From Bin18 sp965242795 (GTDB lineage Bacteria; Desulfobacterota; Binatia; Bin18), in the NCBI GenBank assembly GCA_965242795.1, contig OZ251505.1, positions 434,001 to 498,000 on the forward strand: a DNA stretch of 64,000 nucleotides. The letters run 5' to 3'. Each line of letters starts with the position of its first letter. Position 1 is the stretch's first letter. Under the pieces are notes generated by a model that saw only the letters and a program-made list of their open reading frames with translations, did no database searches and was not told the origin of the DNA. This document shows positions 63,948-64,000 of this stretch, piece after piece. The position numbers and the translations under genes were made by a program.

Positions 63948-64000
63948 GCTTCCCTCCTTCGGAGTATCGTAGGCTCTACTCTGTCAGAAAAACAGCTTAA

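Overview
The window is GC-rich bacterial chromosome from a Gram-negative, probably uncultured, lineage. Gram-negative character is inferred from a complete TonB2-type energising operon, an AsmA-like protein, a predicted outer-membrane protein, HtrA and several lipoproteins. Genes for LLM flavin monooxygenases, CaiB/BaiF CoA-transferases, an EtfD-like quinone reductase, an acyl-CoA carboxylase and a long, plant/cyanobacterial-type IspH fit a heterotrophic, lipid- and CoA-ester-oriented metabolism. I cannot name the phylum from sequence alone. No ribosomal RNA, IS transposase, phage structural gene or CRISPR array was seen.

Layout: 1-9,430 holds the 3' part of an ABC-F ATPase, two convergent LLM monooxygenases, a small protein plus TIR/NDT-like protein pair, an amidase, tRNA-Phe and a two-gene sodium/solute symporter. 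9,521-13,472 is an accessory island: a DUF3696-type AAA ATPase directly followed by a protein with a single HxRx4D phospholipase-D-like motif, a CBS protein and a RelE-type toxin-antitoxin pair. 13,632-25,898 is housekeeping and envelope: HEAT protein, HtrA, IspH, glutathione-dependent formaldehyde dehydrogenase, AsmA, hydrolase, acyl-ACP desaturase, and an outer-membrane protein divergent from an XRE regulator. 27,579-32,980 has an enoyl-CoA hydratase, a CoA-transferase and an EtfD-like reductase. 33,811-38,809 is a tightly overlapping six-gene TonB2-type operon (DUF3450, TtpC-like, ExbB, ExbD, TonB, TPR).

39,350-46,058 is the most scarred part. A membrane glycosyltransferase gene carries poly-G tracts. 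It is followed by wrecks of a sulfotransferase (amber codon in its PAPS-binding motif), a PqqD-like protein (frameshift) and a UvrD/Rep helicase (frameshifts and deletions). Next come a truncated copy of the 5' end of the acyl-CoA carboxylase beta gene and an AlbA_2/HATPase protein gene, before the intact carboxylase operon (46,059-49,736). The last part contains a double-length ThyX-like protein, an HNH nuclease, a WS/DGAT-like acyltransferase with an altered active site, a lipase-like hydrolase, a CRP/FNR regulator, a phasin-like protein and XRE regulator sharing one promoter/operator element, a MetE-like methyltransferase, and a translationally coupled CoA-transferase/CitE-type lyase pair.

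Intergenic DNA is rich in dispersed palindromic repeats of at least three families: a TTCGACAGGCTCA-type repeat, GGGGCGA...TCGCCCC palindromes, and a CTTGCGGAAG-type hairpin. The best candidates for an undescribed system are the ATPase/PLD-like pair at 9,521-12,228 and the TIR-like cassette at 3,350-4,185. Both are inferences from domain content and gene coupling.
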